The position numbers and the translations under genes were made by a program. Below are positions 42,476-51,642 of a stretch of DNA of 64,000 bases, piece by piece; position 1 is the stretch's first letter, and each line of letters starts with the position of its first letter. Source of the DNA: Lachnoclostridium sp. Marseille-P6806 (GTDB lineage Bacteria; Bacillota; Clostridia; Lachnospirales; Lachnospiraceae); assembly GCF_900625025.1 (NCBI RefSeq), contig NZ_LR130574.1, positions 1-64,000 of the forward strand, written 5' to 3'. The notes beneath the pieces were generated by a model. It saw only the letters and a program-made list of their open reading frames with translations. It was not told the DNA's origin and made no database searches.

Positions 42476-43387
42476 CTATTCGTGCACCGCCCCGATGATA
42501 TCCTGCACCGCGCGGATATGATGCCGCTCCAGATACGCCTCGATCCCGTCGATCACGCGCCCCGCCGTCCCGGGATCATGAAAGTTCATCATACCGACCG
42601 CGACGCCGGTCGCGCCCGCCAGCAGAAATTCTATGGCATCCTCCGCGCTGCCGATCCCCCCCATGCCGATGATCGGGATACGGACGGCCTGCGCGCACTG
42701 GTACACCATGCGGACCGCCACCGGGCGGATCGCCGGTCCCGAGAGCCCGCCGGTCTTATTGGCAAGCGCAAAGGTCTGCCGCTCGATGTCGATCTTCATC
42801 CCGGTGATCGTATTGATGAGCGAGACGGCATCCGCTCCGCCGGCCTCGGCCGCCCTCGCCATCTCGGCAATGTCCGACACATTCGGCGTCAGCTTCATGA
42901 TCACCGGCTGCGCCGCTTTTTTCTTTATTGCAGAAGTAATCTCATACAGACAGCGGGGATCCTGTCCGAACTGGATCGCGCCCCGCGCGACATTCGGGCA
43001 GGAGACATTGATTTCCAGCATGGAGACGGTCTTCTCCTGCGCGAGGCGCTCGACCACCGCAAGATACTCCTTCTGCGTGTGTCCGCAGACATTCACGATC
43101 ACTTTCGTATCAAAGCCGGACAGAAAGGGAAGATCCCGTCTGCAGAACTGCTCCACCCCCGGATTCTGCAGCCCAATGGCATTCAGCATTCCGCCGTACA
43201 CCTCCGCGACCCGCGGCGTCGGGTTGCCCGGCCACGGAACATCCGCCACTCCTTTCGTGACGACCGCCCCCAGACGGTTCAGATCCGTAAATTCGGCATA
43301 TTCCATTCCCGACCCGAATGTCCCGGAGGCCGTCATGACCGGATTCCGAAACACCAGTCCGGCGATTTTCACCTGCATGTCCACCAT
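42476..43387 (-). CDS. pyrD: Dihydroorotate dehydrogenase B, catalytic subunit
   Basis: 303 residues. FMN enzyme of pyrimidine synthesis working with PyrK and NAD. PVMTASGTFGSGMEYAEF and the ISVSCPN-like EINVSCPNVARGAIQFGQDP (with the catalytic Cys of class 1B) are present, then VIMKLTPNVSDIAEMARAAE and GMGGIGSAEDAIEFLLAGAT. Its ATG overlaps the pyrK stop by one base (TGATG), so translation is coupled. An ATG nine bases later is an alternative start. Confidence 0.95.
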   Translation of the reverse strand: MVDMQVKIAGLVFRNPVMTASGTFGSGMEYAEFTDLNRLGAVVTKGVADVPWPGNPTPRVAEVYGGMLNAIGLQNPGVEQFCRRDLPFLSGFDTKVIVNVCGHTQKEYLAVVERLAQEKTVSMLEINVSCPNVARGAIQFGQDPRCLYEITSAIKKKAAQPVIMKLTPNVSDIAEMARAAEAGGADAVSLINTITGMKIDIERQTFALANKTGGLSGPAIRPVAVRMVYQCAQAVRIPIIGMGGIGSAEDAIEFLLAGATGVAVGMMNFHDPGTAGRVIDGIEAYLERHHIRAVQDIIGAVHE

Positions 43388-44181
43388 CAGATTTCGACCT
43401 CCGAGGCCTCGAACACCGGCCCCTCCGTGCATATCCGCGCGTTGTTCACCTGTGAGTGCTCATCTTTGTGCGTTGTTTTCGCGACACATCCCAGACAGAC
43501 GCCCACACCGCAGGCCATGCGCTCCTCCAGCGACAGATAGCAGGGAGCTCCCGCTTCCTGTGCAAAGCGCTTGACACCCCGGAGCATGGGGAGAGGGCCG
43601 CAGGCACAGACCGCGTCAAAGACCGGCGCCGCCGCGCGCACCGCATCGAGGACGTTGCCGCGCTCCCCCGCGCTCCCGTCCTCCGTCGCGATCAGCACCG
43701 CATCCGCGGTCTTCTCAAACTCCTCCGCCAGAAACAGCCGCGCTGTCCGGTAGCCCAGCGCCGCCGTAACCCTGCGCTCCGGCTCCCGTGCTTTCAGCGC
43801 CGCCGCAAGCTCCAGCAGCGGCGGAATCCCGATTCCTCCCCCGAGAAGAAGTACGTTTTTTCCCCGGAGCGCGTTCAGATCATAGCCGTTGCCCAGTATG
43901 CCGAGCACCGAAAAGCTCTCGCCCGGCTGCGCCGCCGCAAGCTCCCCCGTTCCTTTCCCGACAGCGCGGTAGACGAGGCGGAGCGTACACTCCCCGGGAT
44001 CCGCGCGGCAGATGCTGATCGGCCGCGGGAGGAGCGCCGACCGGTCATGCGGATATACCCCGACAAACTGCCCCGGAATCACCGCGGGGAAATCCCCCTC
44101 CGGCAGCCGGAAAACCGTGGAATACACATCGTCCGCAAGCCTTGCCGCTGCGGCGACGGTCATGTTCATTCTTGCTTTCAT
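43387..44181 (-). CDS. pyrK: Dihydroorotate dehydrogenase B, electron-transfer subunit
   Basis: 264 residues. FAD domain (PGQFVGVYPHDRSALLPRPI with the RPxS-like FAD motif), NAD domain (VLLLGGGIGIPPLLELA), and a C-terminal [2Fe-2S] site (ERMACGVGVCLGC, then ARIC). It passes electrons from PyrD's FMN to NAD. The ATG at 44181 follows GGAGGCATT. It lies 35 bases after plsC and is coupled to pyrD. Confidence 0.95.
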   Translation of the reverse strand: MKARMNMTVAAAARLADDVYSTVFRLPEGDFPAVIPGQFVGVYPHDRSALLPRPISICRADPGECTLRLVYRAVGKGTGELAAAQPGESFSVLGILGNGYDLNALRGKNVLLLGGGIGIPPLLELAAALKAREPERRVTAALGYRTARLFLAEEFEKTADAVLIATEDGSAGERGNVLDAVRAAAPVFDAVCACGPLPMLRGVKRFAQEAGAPCYLSLEERMACGVGVCLGCVAKTTHKDEHSQVNNARICTEGPVFEASEVEI

Positions 44182-44216
44182 AATGCCTCCGAAGCTCCCG
44201 GCGGTGTGCCGGAAGC

Positions 44217-44951
44217 TCAAAGCTGCTTCACTTCCTCGCGGTAACGCGCCATGATTCGCTCCCGCACCTGCTCCGGCAGCTTCCCACGCTCCGCGGGCTT
44301 CATCCCGGCCGTCTCGATGGGCTCGCCGAAATCAATGATGATATGCCCGGGCCGGATCTTCGGCATGTGATCGTCCAGAATCGCTCCCGCTCCGACGATC
44401 GTGACCGGGATTACCGGCGCTCCCGCACGGATTGCGATCTTGAAGCTCCCGCTGTGAAACGGCAGAAATTCTCCCTCCGTCCTGCTCCGCGTCCCCTCGG
44501 GAAACAGAAAGACCGATCGGCCGCTTTTTACTTTTTCAATCGCCGCCAGTATCGTCTCAAGCCCCTGCTTCGTGTCCTTTCTGTCGAGAAAGAGACAATG
44601 GATATTCTTCATCCAAAAGCGCAGCAGCGGTATCCGGGCAAACTCAATCTTTGCAAGGAAGCCGGTCGGACGCAGCATGAGCGGATAGCTCGCGATCACA
44701 TCAAAAAAGCCCCGGTGATTTGCCGCGAACACAACGGCGCGGTCGGTCGGGATGTTCTCCCGCCCCTTTGCCGTGACGCGGATGCCGGAAATCGCTCCGA
44801 TGCAGCGGAAGCCGTGCTTCACCCAGTTCATGATGAAGTAATCCCTCTTCTCCGGGCTGCGCCGTCCGATCAGCCATATCACAGGCTCCAGCAGCATGCT
44901 GAACAAAAGATAAACAGTGACATACAGAACCGCCAGAATGGTACGCAGCAT
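44217..44951 (-). CDS. plsC: 1-acyl-glycerol-3-phosphate acyltransferase
   Basis: 244 residues. Two N-terminal membrane stretches (LRTILAVLYVTVYLLFSMLL). Catalytic NHRGFFD (HX4D), FLDRKDTKQG, and FPEGTRSRTEGEFLPFHSGS, then the PVIPVTIVG strand. It makes phosphatidic acid at the inner membrane face. First gene of an operon that continues with pyrK-pyrD-ispE-gntR-DUF1934; GAGGGAG lies before the ATG. The mix of membrane-lipid, pyrimidine and isoprenoid genes is growth-related housekeeping. Confidence 0.93.
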   Translation of the reverse strand: MLRTILAVLYVTVYLLFSMLLEPVIWLIGRRSPEKRDYFIMNWVKHGFRCIGAISGIRVTAKGRENIPTDRAVVFAANHRGFFDVIASYPLMLRPTGFLAKIEFARIPLLRFWMKNIHCLFLDRKDTKQGLETILAAIEKVKSGRSVFLFPEGTRSRTEGEFLPFHSGSFKIAIRAGAPVIPVTIVGAGAILDDHMPKIRPGHIIIDFGEPIETAGMKPAERGKLPEQVRERIMARYREEVKQL

Positions 44952-44973
44952 AAACCGTTCTCCCTCGTGTACT

Positions 44974-44989
44974 AAATTGTATACAATTT
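44974..44989. promoter_or_regulatory. GntR/FCD-type operator upstream of plsC
   Basis: AAATTGTATACAATTT is a perfect 16-bp palindrome with the TTGTATACAA core typical of FCD-GntR regulators, 23 bases before the plsC start. The operon encodes such a regulator. I infer this is its autoregulatory site. Confidence 0.6.
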
Positions 44990-45277
44990 TAGCATAGATG
45001 CCGGGAAATGAAAACCGCCGCTCCCGCTGCTCCGTTCAGACCGCTCAGAGGCGCGGCATCCCGGCGCGCAGCCCGGCGCAAAGCGAGCCGCACCCCTGCG
45101 CGGAGCAGGTCATATCCCGGCCAAAGCGGACGCGGCTCCGTGCAAAGCAGACCGTATTCCTGTACAAAGCGGAGACTTTTTCCTGTGCGAAGCGGTTCGG
45201 ATAAAGTACAATGAGTGCAATGAAATAAGATAGCAACGAGATAAGATAACCGTGAGATCAAAGAAAGGAGCTATTGC
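44990..45277. other. pyrC leader region
   Basis: Between the palindrome and pyrC there are about 290 bases. The first half is GC-rich with several loose repeats of CAAAGCGGA type (45077-45205). A TACAAT at about 45205 could be a -10 for pyrC but has no good -35. AAAGGAGC precedes the pyrC start. I see no PyrR attenuator hairpin with certainty. Confidence 0.4.
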
Positions 45278-46552
45278 ATGCTGATACGCAGTGCCAGAGT
45301 CTGTGACCCCGCAGGAGGTATCGACAGCGTCATGGATATTCTGATCCGGGACGGCCGCATCGCCGCCATGGGACCGGCTCTCCCCTGTCCCCCCGGAGAG
45401 GAAATCATCGAGGCCGCGGGGCTCCTCGCGGCGCCCGGACTGATCGACACGCATTCCCACTTCCGCGACCCCGGCTTTCCTCTCAAGGAGGATATTTTCT
45501 CCGGTGCCGCCGCGGCGGCGCGGGGCGGCTATACCTCAGTTATTATGATGGCCAACACGAAGCCGCCGATCGACAATCCCGGGACGCTTCGCTCTGTCCT
45601 GAAAAAAGGCGCGGAAACCCCCGTTCATATTTACAGCTGCGCCAATGTAACAAAGGGAATGAGCGGGGAGGATCTGACGGATTTCAGGGCGCTTTCCGGG
45701 GCAGGTGCCGTCGGCTTTACGGACGACGGCAGGCCGATCACGGATGCCGCGCTTTTAAGAGAGGCCTTGGAAGAGGCCGCGGCGCTCGATCTCCCCGTCT
45801 CTCTTCATGAGGAGGATCCCGCCCATGTCCGCCACGCCGGAGTCAATGCCGGAGGCGCCGCCGCCGCGGCGCTCGGCCTCATCGGCGCAGACCGGGAGGC
45901 GGAGCGCGTCATGGTGGAACGGGACATCCGTCTCGCGCTGGAGACCGGGGCCGACGTCGTCATTCAGCATATCAGCGCAAAGGAGTCCGTCGAGCTGGTT
46001 CGCCGCGGTAGAGCCCTGTCCCCGCGCATTCATGCCGAAGCCACGCCGCATCACTTCTCCCTCACGGAGGATGCCGTTATAAAAAAAGGGACCGCCGCCA
46101 AATGCAATCCCCCGATTCGGACGGAGGAGGACCGGCTTGCCATCATCGAGGGCCTGCGTGACGGCACCATTGACATGATCGCGACGGATCATGCCCCGCA
46201 CACGGCGGGAGAAAAGGCCATGCCCTTTCCCGAGGCTCCCAGCGGCATGATCGGCCTCGAAACCGCCTTTTCCCTCGGCCTCCGGGAGCTCGTGAACAAG
46301 GGATATCTCTCCCTTATGGATCTGCTCCGCCTCATGACCGTAAATCCCGCGGAATTGTATCATCTGCCGGCGGGACGCCTTGCGGTCGAAGCGGCGGCCG
46401 ATCTGATGCTCTGCGATCTTCATGCGAGCTGGGTCGTCTCGGAGCCGTTCGCCTCCCGCGCCTCCAATTCGCCTTTCCTCGGGGAGACGCTCCCGGGCGT
46501 CATCCGCTGCACCATCGCCGGCGGGCGTATCGCGTTCCGGCGCGATGGCTGA
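45278..46552 (+). CDS. pyrC: Dihydroorotase
   Basis: 424 residues, the class I (multifunctional-type) dihydroorotase of pyrimidine synthesis. DTHSHFRDPGF has the metal His pair; MANTKPPIDN is the substrate loop; DHAPHTAGEK holds the catalytic Asp. HEEDPAHVRH and IQHISAKESVELV give further metal ligands. It is divergent from the pyrKD operon. A strong hairpin follows the stop. Spacing of GGAGC to ATG is ten bases. Confidence 0.95.
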   Translation: MLIRSARVCDPAGGIDSVMDILIRDGRIAAMGPALPCPPGEEIIEAAGLLAAPGLIDTHSHFRDPGFPLKEDIFSGAAAAARGGYTSVIMMANTKPPIDNPGTLRSVLKKGAETPVHIYSCANVTKGMSGEDLTDFRALSGAGAVGFTDDGRPITDAALLREALEEAAALDLPVSLHEEDPAHVRHAGVNAGGAAAAALGLIGADREAERVMVERDIRLALETGADVVIQHISAKESVELVRRGRALSPRIHAEATPHHFSLTEDAVIKKGTAAKCNPPIRTEEDRLAIIEGLRDGTIDMIATDHAPHTAGEKAMPFPEAPSGMIGLETAFSLGLRELVNKGYLSLMDLLRLMTVNPAELYHLPAGRLAVEAAADLMLCDLHASWVVSEPFASRASNSPFLGETLPGVIRCTIAGGRIAFRRDG

Positions 46553-46557
46553 AAATC

Positions 46558-46588
46558 AAATGCCCCGCAGTAAAACTGCGGGGCATTT
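46558..46588. terminator. Terminator between pyrC and murF
   Basis: AAATGCCCCGCAGT (46558-46571) pairs perfectly with ACTGCGGGGCATTT (46575-46588). The minus side continues GATTTTC, so it may act on both convergent genes. Confidence 0.75.
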
Positions 46589-46659
46589 GGCCTGAGGTGA
46601 TCGTCAAGGTTCTGCACACATGATCCCGGCCTGCCGTTTTCAAGTGAAAACCGCTTTGC

Positions 46660-48135
46660 TCAGCTCTCTTCCTGCTGCGCGGCGCGCGCCTCCTCCGCGA
46701 GAAGCGCAGCGAGCTCCTCGAGCCGCATCCCCCGCGAGGCCTTGACAAGAAACGCTGTGTCCGGCTCCACGAGCTTTCGCAGAACGCCCTTTGCCTCCTC
46801 CTTGTCCGCGCAGGCAAAAACCTGCAGCCGCCTCCCGGAGCTGCCCGCAGCTGCGGGCACCGTGTCTCCGGCAGCGGAGACCGCAGCCGCCGCCTCCGCG
46901 AGCGCCGCCGAGGCGTACCCCACAGCGACAAGCACGTCGATCGCCAGCGTTCCCGCCTCGGCCCCCACCTCGCGGTGAAGCCTCTCTTCTTCCTCTCCCA
47001 GCTCAAACATATCACCAAGCACGGCCACGCGCCGCGCCGCGCCGGAGGCGGCAAGGATCCGGAGTCCTGCCTTCATCGACTGCGGGTTGGCGTTATAGGC
47101 GTCGTTGTAAACCGTAATATTCCCCGCGCAGTGCAGCACCTCCATGCGCATGGACGTCGGTGCATAGTCCGCGATCCCCCGCGCGATTTCCTCTGTGCTG
47201 AGACCGAAATGCAGGCCGATCGCCGCCGCGGTCAGCGCCGGGTAGATCATATGACGCCCGGGCGAGGGCACGGTAAGGGCAATTCGCCCCGCCGGCGTAT
47301 CCGCGTCAAAATGCACGCTCTCTCCGCCCTGCTCCCGGATATTCTCCGCCCGGAAATCGCAGCTCTTGCTTTCTCCGACCCATGCGAAGCAGAAGCGCCG
47401 CTGCATTCCGGCATCCTCCCGGAGGCGGCGGAGATATTCGTCGTCTCCGTTTAATACCGCGAAGCCGCCCTCCTCCAGCCCGTGAAAGATTTCCGTCTTC
47501 GCCCGGAAAATATTTTCCCTGCTCCCGAGTATTCCGATGTGCGCCTCGCCGATGTTCGTGATCACCGCCGCCTGCGGCTTGGCGCAGCGCACCAGACGGT
47601 CGATCTCGCCCGGATGATTCATCCCCATTTCCACAACGGCGATCTCTGTCGTCCGATCCATGCCAAACAGCGTCTTCGGCACACCGATCTCATTATTGAA
47701 GTTGCCCTGCGTTTTCAGCACTCGGCAGTGAACGGCAAGAACCGAGGCGATCATGTCCTTGGTCGTCGTCTTTCCGACGCTCCCGGTCACCGCCACCGTC
47801 GGAACGGCAAAGCGGCTGCGATGCCATGCGGCGAGAGTCCCCCATGCCCGCACCGTGTCCGGTACCTGCACATAAAATTTCCCGGGGACATAGGCTCCGG
47901 GATCCTCTGAAATCACGCAGCCGGCAGCTCCCGCCGCCAGCGCGCCTCCCACAAAGCGATGCGCGTTGTTTTTTTTACCTACAAAGGCAAAGAACACCTC
48001 GCCTCCCGTCACCTCGCGGTGATCCGAGAGAACGCCGGTGATCTTTCTGCCGCGGTCCCGGTATTCGCCGAGCAGCGTCCCGCCGACGGCCTGAACCAGT
48101 TCTTCCAGTGTAAAAGCTTCCAAATGCCGCTCCAT
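46660..48135 (-). CDS. murF: UDP-MurNAc-tripeptide:D-Ala-D-Ala ligase
   Basis: 491 residues. Cytosolic Mur ligase adding D-Ala-D-Ala. N-terminal UDP-binding domain (SDHREVTGGEVFFAFVGKKN), ATP loop VTGSVGKTTTKDMIASVL, central EMGMNHPGEIDRL and TNIGEAHIGILGSRENI, and C-terminal domain YNDAYNANPQSMKAGL with VLGDMFELGEEEE. It follows ddl, the enzyme making its substrate, by 44 bases. An extra Ala-rich insert (about 425-440) is present. The repeat copy 3 lies between the two genes. Confidence 0.95.
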   Translation of the reverse strand: MERHLEAFTLEELVQAVGGTLLGEYRDRGRKITGVLSDHREVTGGEVFFAFVGKKNNAHRFVGGALAAGAAGCVISEDPGAYVPGKFYVQVPDTVRAWGTLAAWHRSRFAVPTVAVTGSVGKTTTKDMIASVLAVHCRVLKTQGNFNNEIGVPKTLFGMDRTTEIAVVEMGMNHPGEIDRLVRCAKPQAAVITNIGEAHIGILGSRENIFRAKTEIFHGLEEGGFAVLNGDDEYLRRLREDAGMQRRFCFAWVGESKSCDFRAENIREQGGESVHFDADTPAGRIALTVPSPGRHMIYPALTAAAIGLHFGLSTEEIARGIADYAPTSMRMEVLHCAGNITVYNDAYNANPQSMKAGLRILAASGAARRVAVLGDMFELGEEEERLHREVGAEAGTLAIDVLVAVGYASAALAEAAAAVSAAGDTVPAAAGSSGRRLQVFACADKEEAKGVLRKLVEPDTAFLVKASRGMRLEELAALLAEEARAAQQEES

Positions 48136-48146
48136 TCTTTCTTTGG

Positions 48147-48171
48147 AAAATCAGCGCATCCGCATGATTTT
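48147..48171 (-). repeat. Dispersed 25-bp palindromic repeat, copy 3
   Basis: AAAATCAGCGCATC then CGCATGATTTT, between ddl and murF, 12 bases before the murF start. An RNA hairpin here could hide or expose the murF ribosome site. Confidence 0.6.
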
Positions 48172-48179
48172 CACGCGAA

Positions 48180-49259
48180 TCAGCCCCTCTTTGCCAGAGC
48201 GTCGCGCAGGATGCGCTCGCACAGCTCCCCGTAGGAGATTCCCACGGCCGCCGCCTCCTGCGGGACAAGACTCGTCGGCGTCATCCCGGGGAGCGTATTA
48301 ACTTCAAGGAAGCAGACCCGATTGTCCTCCGTCACGATAAAGTCGCTCCGGGAATAGGTCATCAGTCCCAGCGCATCATGCACCGCGAGGGCGATCTCGC
48401 CCATGCGCCGCTCCACCTCGGGTGTACAGCGCCCCGGGCAGATTTCCTCCGACGCGCCCGGCTGATATTTGTTGGTATAATCATAAAAACGGGTCTTCGG
48501 GGCAATCTCCGCCGAGGGGAGAGCACGGCCCTCCAGCACGGCGCAGGTAAACTCCCGGCCCTCGATGTACTGCTCCGCGAGAAGATCGCTCCCGTAGGAC
48601 AGACACTCCCGGATCGCCGGGACAAGCTCTTCCCGCCGCTTTATGATGAAAACGCCTACCGAAGAACCGCCTGTCGGCGTTTTGACGACGCAGGGCACGG
48701 AGAGCTTCTCCACAATGGCCTCCGCGATATCCTCCGCATTCTCCGCACACTGCCCGCGGAAATACTGCCAGTCCGGCGTGGGCACGCCCAGCGGGCGCAC
48801 CATCCGCTTGGTGATCATCTTGTCCATCGCCATCGCCGCGCCAAGATAGCCCGAGCCGGTATAGGGAATCCCCATCATGTCGAAGACCGCCTGCACCCGG
48901 CCGTCCTCTCCGTTCATCCCGTGGAGTGCGATGAATACGATGTCCGCGCTGCGGCATATTTCGAGCACGCCGAGGCCGAACAGGGACGGGCTCTGCCATC
49001 TGCGAGAGCGCCGCACGGCGTCCAGATCCGGGGCCACGCCGTCGAACACCACCGGCAGGAGCTCCGGCAGCTCGTCAAACAGCGTCTCCGGATTCTCCTG
49101 TATCGACTCATCCATATTTTCCAGACCGAGAAACAGATCCACCAGCACCGCGCGGTGCCCGTTCTCCCGCAACGCGCCGCAGACCTTTGTCCCGGAGGAA
49201 AACGATATTTTACGCTCTGTGCTGAGTCCGCCTGCCAGAACGACAACTTTCAGTCCCAT
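48180..49259 (-). CDS. ddl: D-alanine--D-alanine ligase
   Basis: 359 residues, ATP-grasp enzyme. VVVLAGGLSTERKISFSSGT is the N-terminal motif; HGMNGEDGRVQAVFDMMGIP YTGSG region gives the substrate loop; VKTPTGGSSVGVFIIK holds the ATP Lys and Ser; FLEVNTLPGMTPTSLVPQEA gives Mg ligands. The d-Ala/d-Lac specificity residue region reads KYQPGASEE, so the Tyr of Ddl is consistent with D-Ala-D-Ala. ATG at 49259 follows GGAGGAAGCA. Upstream of murF in one operon. MTPTSLVPQ is typical for Lachnospiraceae. Confidence 0.94.
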   Translation of the reverse strand: MGLKVVVLAGGLSTERKISFSSGTKVCGALRENGHRAVLVDLFLGLENMDESIQENPETLFDELPELLPVVFDGVAPDLDAVRRSRRWQSPSLFGLGVLEICRSADIVFIALHGMNGEDGRVQAVFDMMGIPYTGSGYLGAAMAMDKMITKRMVRPLGVPTPDWQYFRGQCAENAEDIAEAIVEKLSVPCVVKTPTGGSSVGVFIIKRREELVPAIRECLSYGSDLLAEQYIEGREFTCAVLEGRALPSAEIAPKTRFYDYTNKYQPGASEEICPGRCTPEVERRMGEIALAVHDALGLMTYSRSDFIVTEDNRVCFLEVNTLPGMTPTSLVPQEAAAVGISYGELCERILRDALAKRG

Positions 49260-49299
49260 TGCTTCCTCCGCTCCGGAGCCCCCGCTCCGGCACAATTCA

Positions 49300-51606
49300 T
49301 CATGCTTTCCGACGGTTATAATTGATCAGGCAGCCGCTCAGAATAATCCCGCGTTCCTCATCCGTCAATTCGCCCAGCATCACCGTAAACGGACGCAGTT
49401 CCCCGTCCTTCACCGCATAGCCCGTGATCTCCGCCGCCCGGCTCTCCACCGCCGTGCGGATCCCCGGGAAAAACAGGAAATCCTGATTCGCAAACGGCAG
49501 CGCACCCGCGGGAATCACAAACGGAAGCATGCCCCAGTTTATCAGATTGCTCCGGTAGCGCTTCGTCGCATATTCATTGGCGATATTGGCCCAGCCGCCC
49601 AGAACTTTCTGACAGGAGGCCGCCTGCTCCCGCGCGGAGCCGTCACCCGGCTTCACGGCGAAGATCACCGAGCCGAAGCCGATATTTTCATGTCCGACCT
49701 CCGGGAAAGCTGCCTTGACCGTCCGGATCACCGGGCGCAGCGCCGGCACCGCATCCGCCGCACAGCTCCCGGAGACGAGCGCATCCTGCGCCGCGCGGAT
49801 CATCTTGGCCCGGCCCACATACTCCGGGTCTTTCCGCGAGAGCGTAAACTCTGCAAGTCCCAGCGGATTCGAGCGGTAGGACGAGGTCTCTCCCGAGGGA
49901 ATCAGTTCATCGGTCGTGGTGACCGGATCGTGGATCTCCGCCGCGACCTGCAGCACCAGATTCTCAGGAAGCGGCTGCATCTCCGGCCAGTCCTTGATGT
50001 TCGGTCCGAGCTGCACCTCCACCGAGAGGTCCGGCACACCGTGTGAGTCAAAGACACGATTTGCGTAGATCGTCCGGTCGAAGCGATACGCATAGGTCGG
50101 AATATCCCGGTCAAGCTCGGTCGCCGGCGTGAGGAAGCCCTGATTCGCCGCCGTCGCCGCGATTGAGCGGGCATCCATCAGCGCCACGGAGGATACCTGC
50201 CCGTTCTGCGGCTTCGAGCCCTCCCGGTTCGGGAAATTCCGCGTCGAGTGCCGGATGGAGAACGCATTGTTCGCCGGCGTATCTCCCGCGCCGAAGCATG
50301 GGCCGCAGAAGCAGGTCTTCATGACCGCGCCGGCCTCGATCAGCTTTGCCGCGCAGCCGTTTTTCAGCAGCTCCATGTAGATCGGCATGGAAGCCGGATA
50401 AAAGCTCAGGGTAAACGCGCCGTTTCCGATGTTCCCGCCGGAAAGAATCTCCGCCGCCGCGCACAGATTCTCAAAGCCGCCGCCGGCACAGCCCGCAATG
50501 ATTCCCTGCTCCACGAGGAGCTTTCCGTTCACGGCCTTGTCCTGCAACGAATAGGAGACCTCGTCTCCGAACGCGACCCTTGCCCTCTGCTCCGTCTCAT
50601 GCAGGATATCCGTGAGGTTCGCGTTGACCTCCTCAATCGGATAGGCCATGCTCGGGTGGAACGGCATCGCGATCATCGGGCGGACCGCTGCGAGATCGAC
50701 CTCCACCACGCTGTCATAATACGCCGCGTCGCCGGGGCGGAGCTCACGGTAGCACTCGCTTCTGCCGTGCAGTGCGTACCAGTCCTTTGTCCTCTCATCC
50801 GTCTGCCAGATCGAGGAGAGACAGGTCGTCTCGGTCGTCATGACGTCGATGCCGATGCGGAAATCCGTTGAAAGGGCGGTCACACCGTCTCCGACAAACT
50901 CCATGACCTTGTTCTTCACAAAGCCGTTCTTAAAGACTGCCCCGATGATCGCCAGCGCCACGTCCTGCGGCCCGACGCCGCGCGCCGGCTCGCCGGTGAG
51001 ATGAACCGCGACCACCTGCGGACGGCGGATGTCATAGGTCTGCCCGAGAAGCTGCTTGACCAGCTCCGGGCCGCCCTCTCCCATCGCCATGGTGCCGAGC
51101 GCGCCGTAGCGCGTGTGGGAATCCGAGCCGAGAATCATCGCGCCGCACTCGGCGAGCATCTCGCGGGCATATTGGTGGATAACCGCCTGATGCGGGGGAA
51201 CATAGGCCCCGCCGTAGCGCTTCGCGGCCGTAAGGCCGAACATGTGATCGTCCTCGTTGATAGTCCCTCCGACGGCGCAGAGCGAATTGTGGCAGTTCGT
51301 GAGCACATAGGGCAGGGGAAAACGCTCCAGCCCCGAGGCCCGCGCCGTCTGTATGATCCCGACATAGGTGATGTCATGGGAGGTCAGCTTGTCAAAGCGG
51401 ATCCGGAGCGCCTCCATATCCTCCGCTCTGTTGTGTCCGGAGAGAATGCCGTAGGCGATCGTCCCTTTCCGCGCCTCCTCCGGGCAGGCCAGACCGGCCG
51501 GAACGCCGGCTGCCGCCAGCGCTGCCGGGGTCTCCTCGTCGTCCGGGATCCACGTCTTTCCGCCGATAAGATAGTATCCGTTCTCTTTCAGAGTCACCGC
51601 TGCCAT
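49300..51606 (-). CDS. Aconitase-family hydratase (YbhJ-like)
   Basis: 768 residues. Iron-sulfur motifs: [35 protein letters not shown] (two cluster Cys) and [18 protein letters not shown]-terminal swivel domain includes [20 protein letters not shown] and [20 protein letters not shown]. It resembles the YbhJ group of putative hydratases rather than AcnA or AcnB, so citrate as substrate is uncertain. It may act on another tricarboxylic or dicarboxylic acid. It starts 36 bases after glgP; in clostridia the neighbourhood varies. Ribosome site AAAGGAGGACACAG before ATG. Confidence 0.85.
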   Translation of the reverse strand: MAAVTLKENGYYLIGGKTWIPDDEETPAALAAAGVPAGLACPEEARKGTIAYGILSGHNRAEDMEALRIRFDKLTSHDITYVGIIQTARASGLERFPLPYVLTNCHNSLCAVGGTINEDDHMFGLTAAKRYGGAYVPPHQAVIHQYAREMLAECGAMILGSDSHTRYGALGTMAMGEGGPELVKQLLGQTYDIRRPQVVAVHLTGEPARGVGPQDVALAIIGAVFKNGFVKNKVMEFVGDGVTALSTDFRIGIDVMTTETTCLSSIWQTDERTKDWYALHGRSECYRELRPGDAAYYDSVVEVDLAAVRPMIAMPFHPSMAYPIEEVNANLTDILHETEQRARVAFGDEVSYSLQDKAVNGKLLVEQGIIAGCAGGGFENLCAAAEILSGGNIGNGAFTLSFYPASMPIYMELLKNGCAAKLIEAGAVMKTCFCGPCFGAGDTPANNAFSIRHSTRNFPNREGSKPQNGQVSSVALMDARSIAATAANQGFLTPATELDRDIPTYAYRFDRTIYANRVFDSHGVPDLSVEVQLGPNIKDWPEMQPLPENLVLQVAAEIHDPVTTTDELIPSGETSSYRSNPLGLAEFTLSRKDPEYVGRAKMIRAAQDALVSGSCAADAVPALRPVIRTVKAAFPEVGHENIGFGSVIFAVKPGDGSAREQAASCQKVLGGWANIANEYATKRYRSNLINWGMLPFVIPAGALPFANQDFLFFPGIRTAVESRAAEITGYAVKDGELRPFTVMLGELTDEERGIILSGCLINYNRRKA

Positions 51607-51642
51607 CTGTGTCCTCCTTTATTTATCTGCCGCCCGGCCGTC

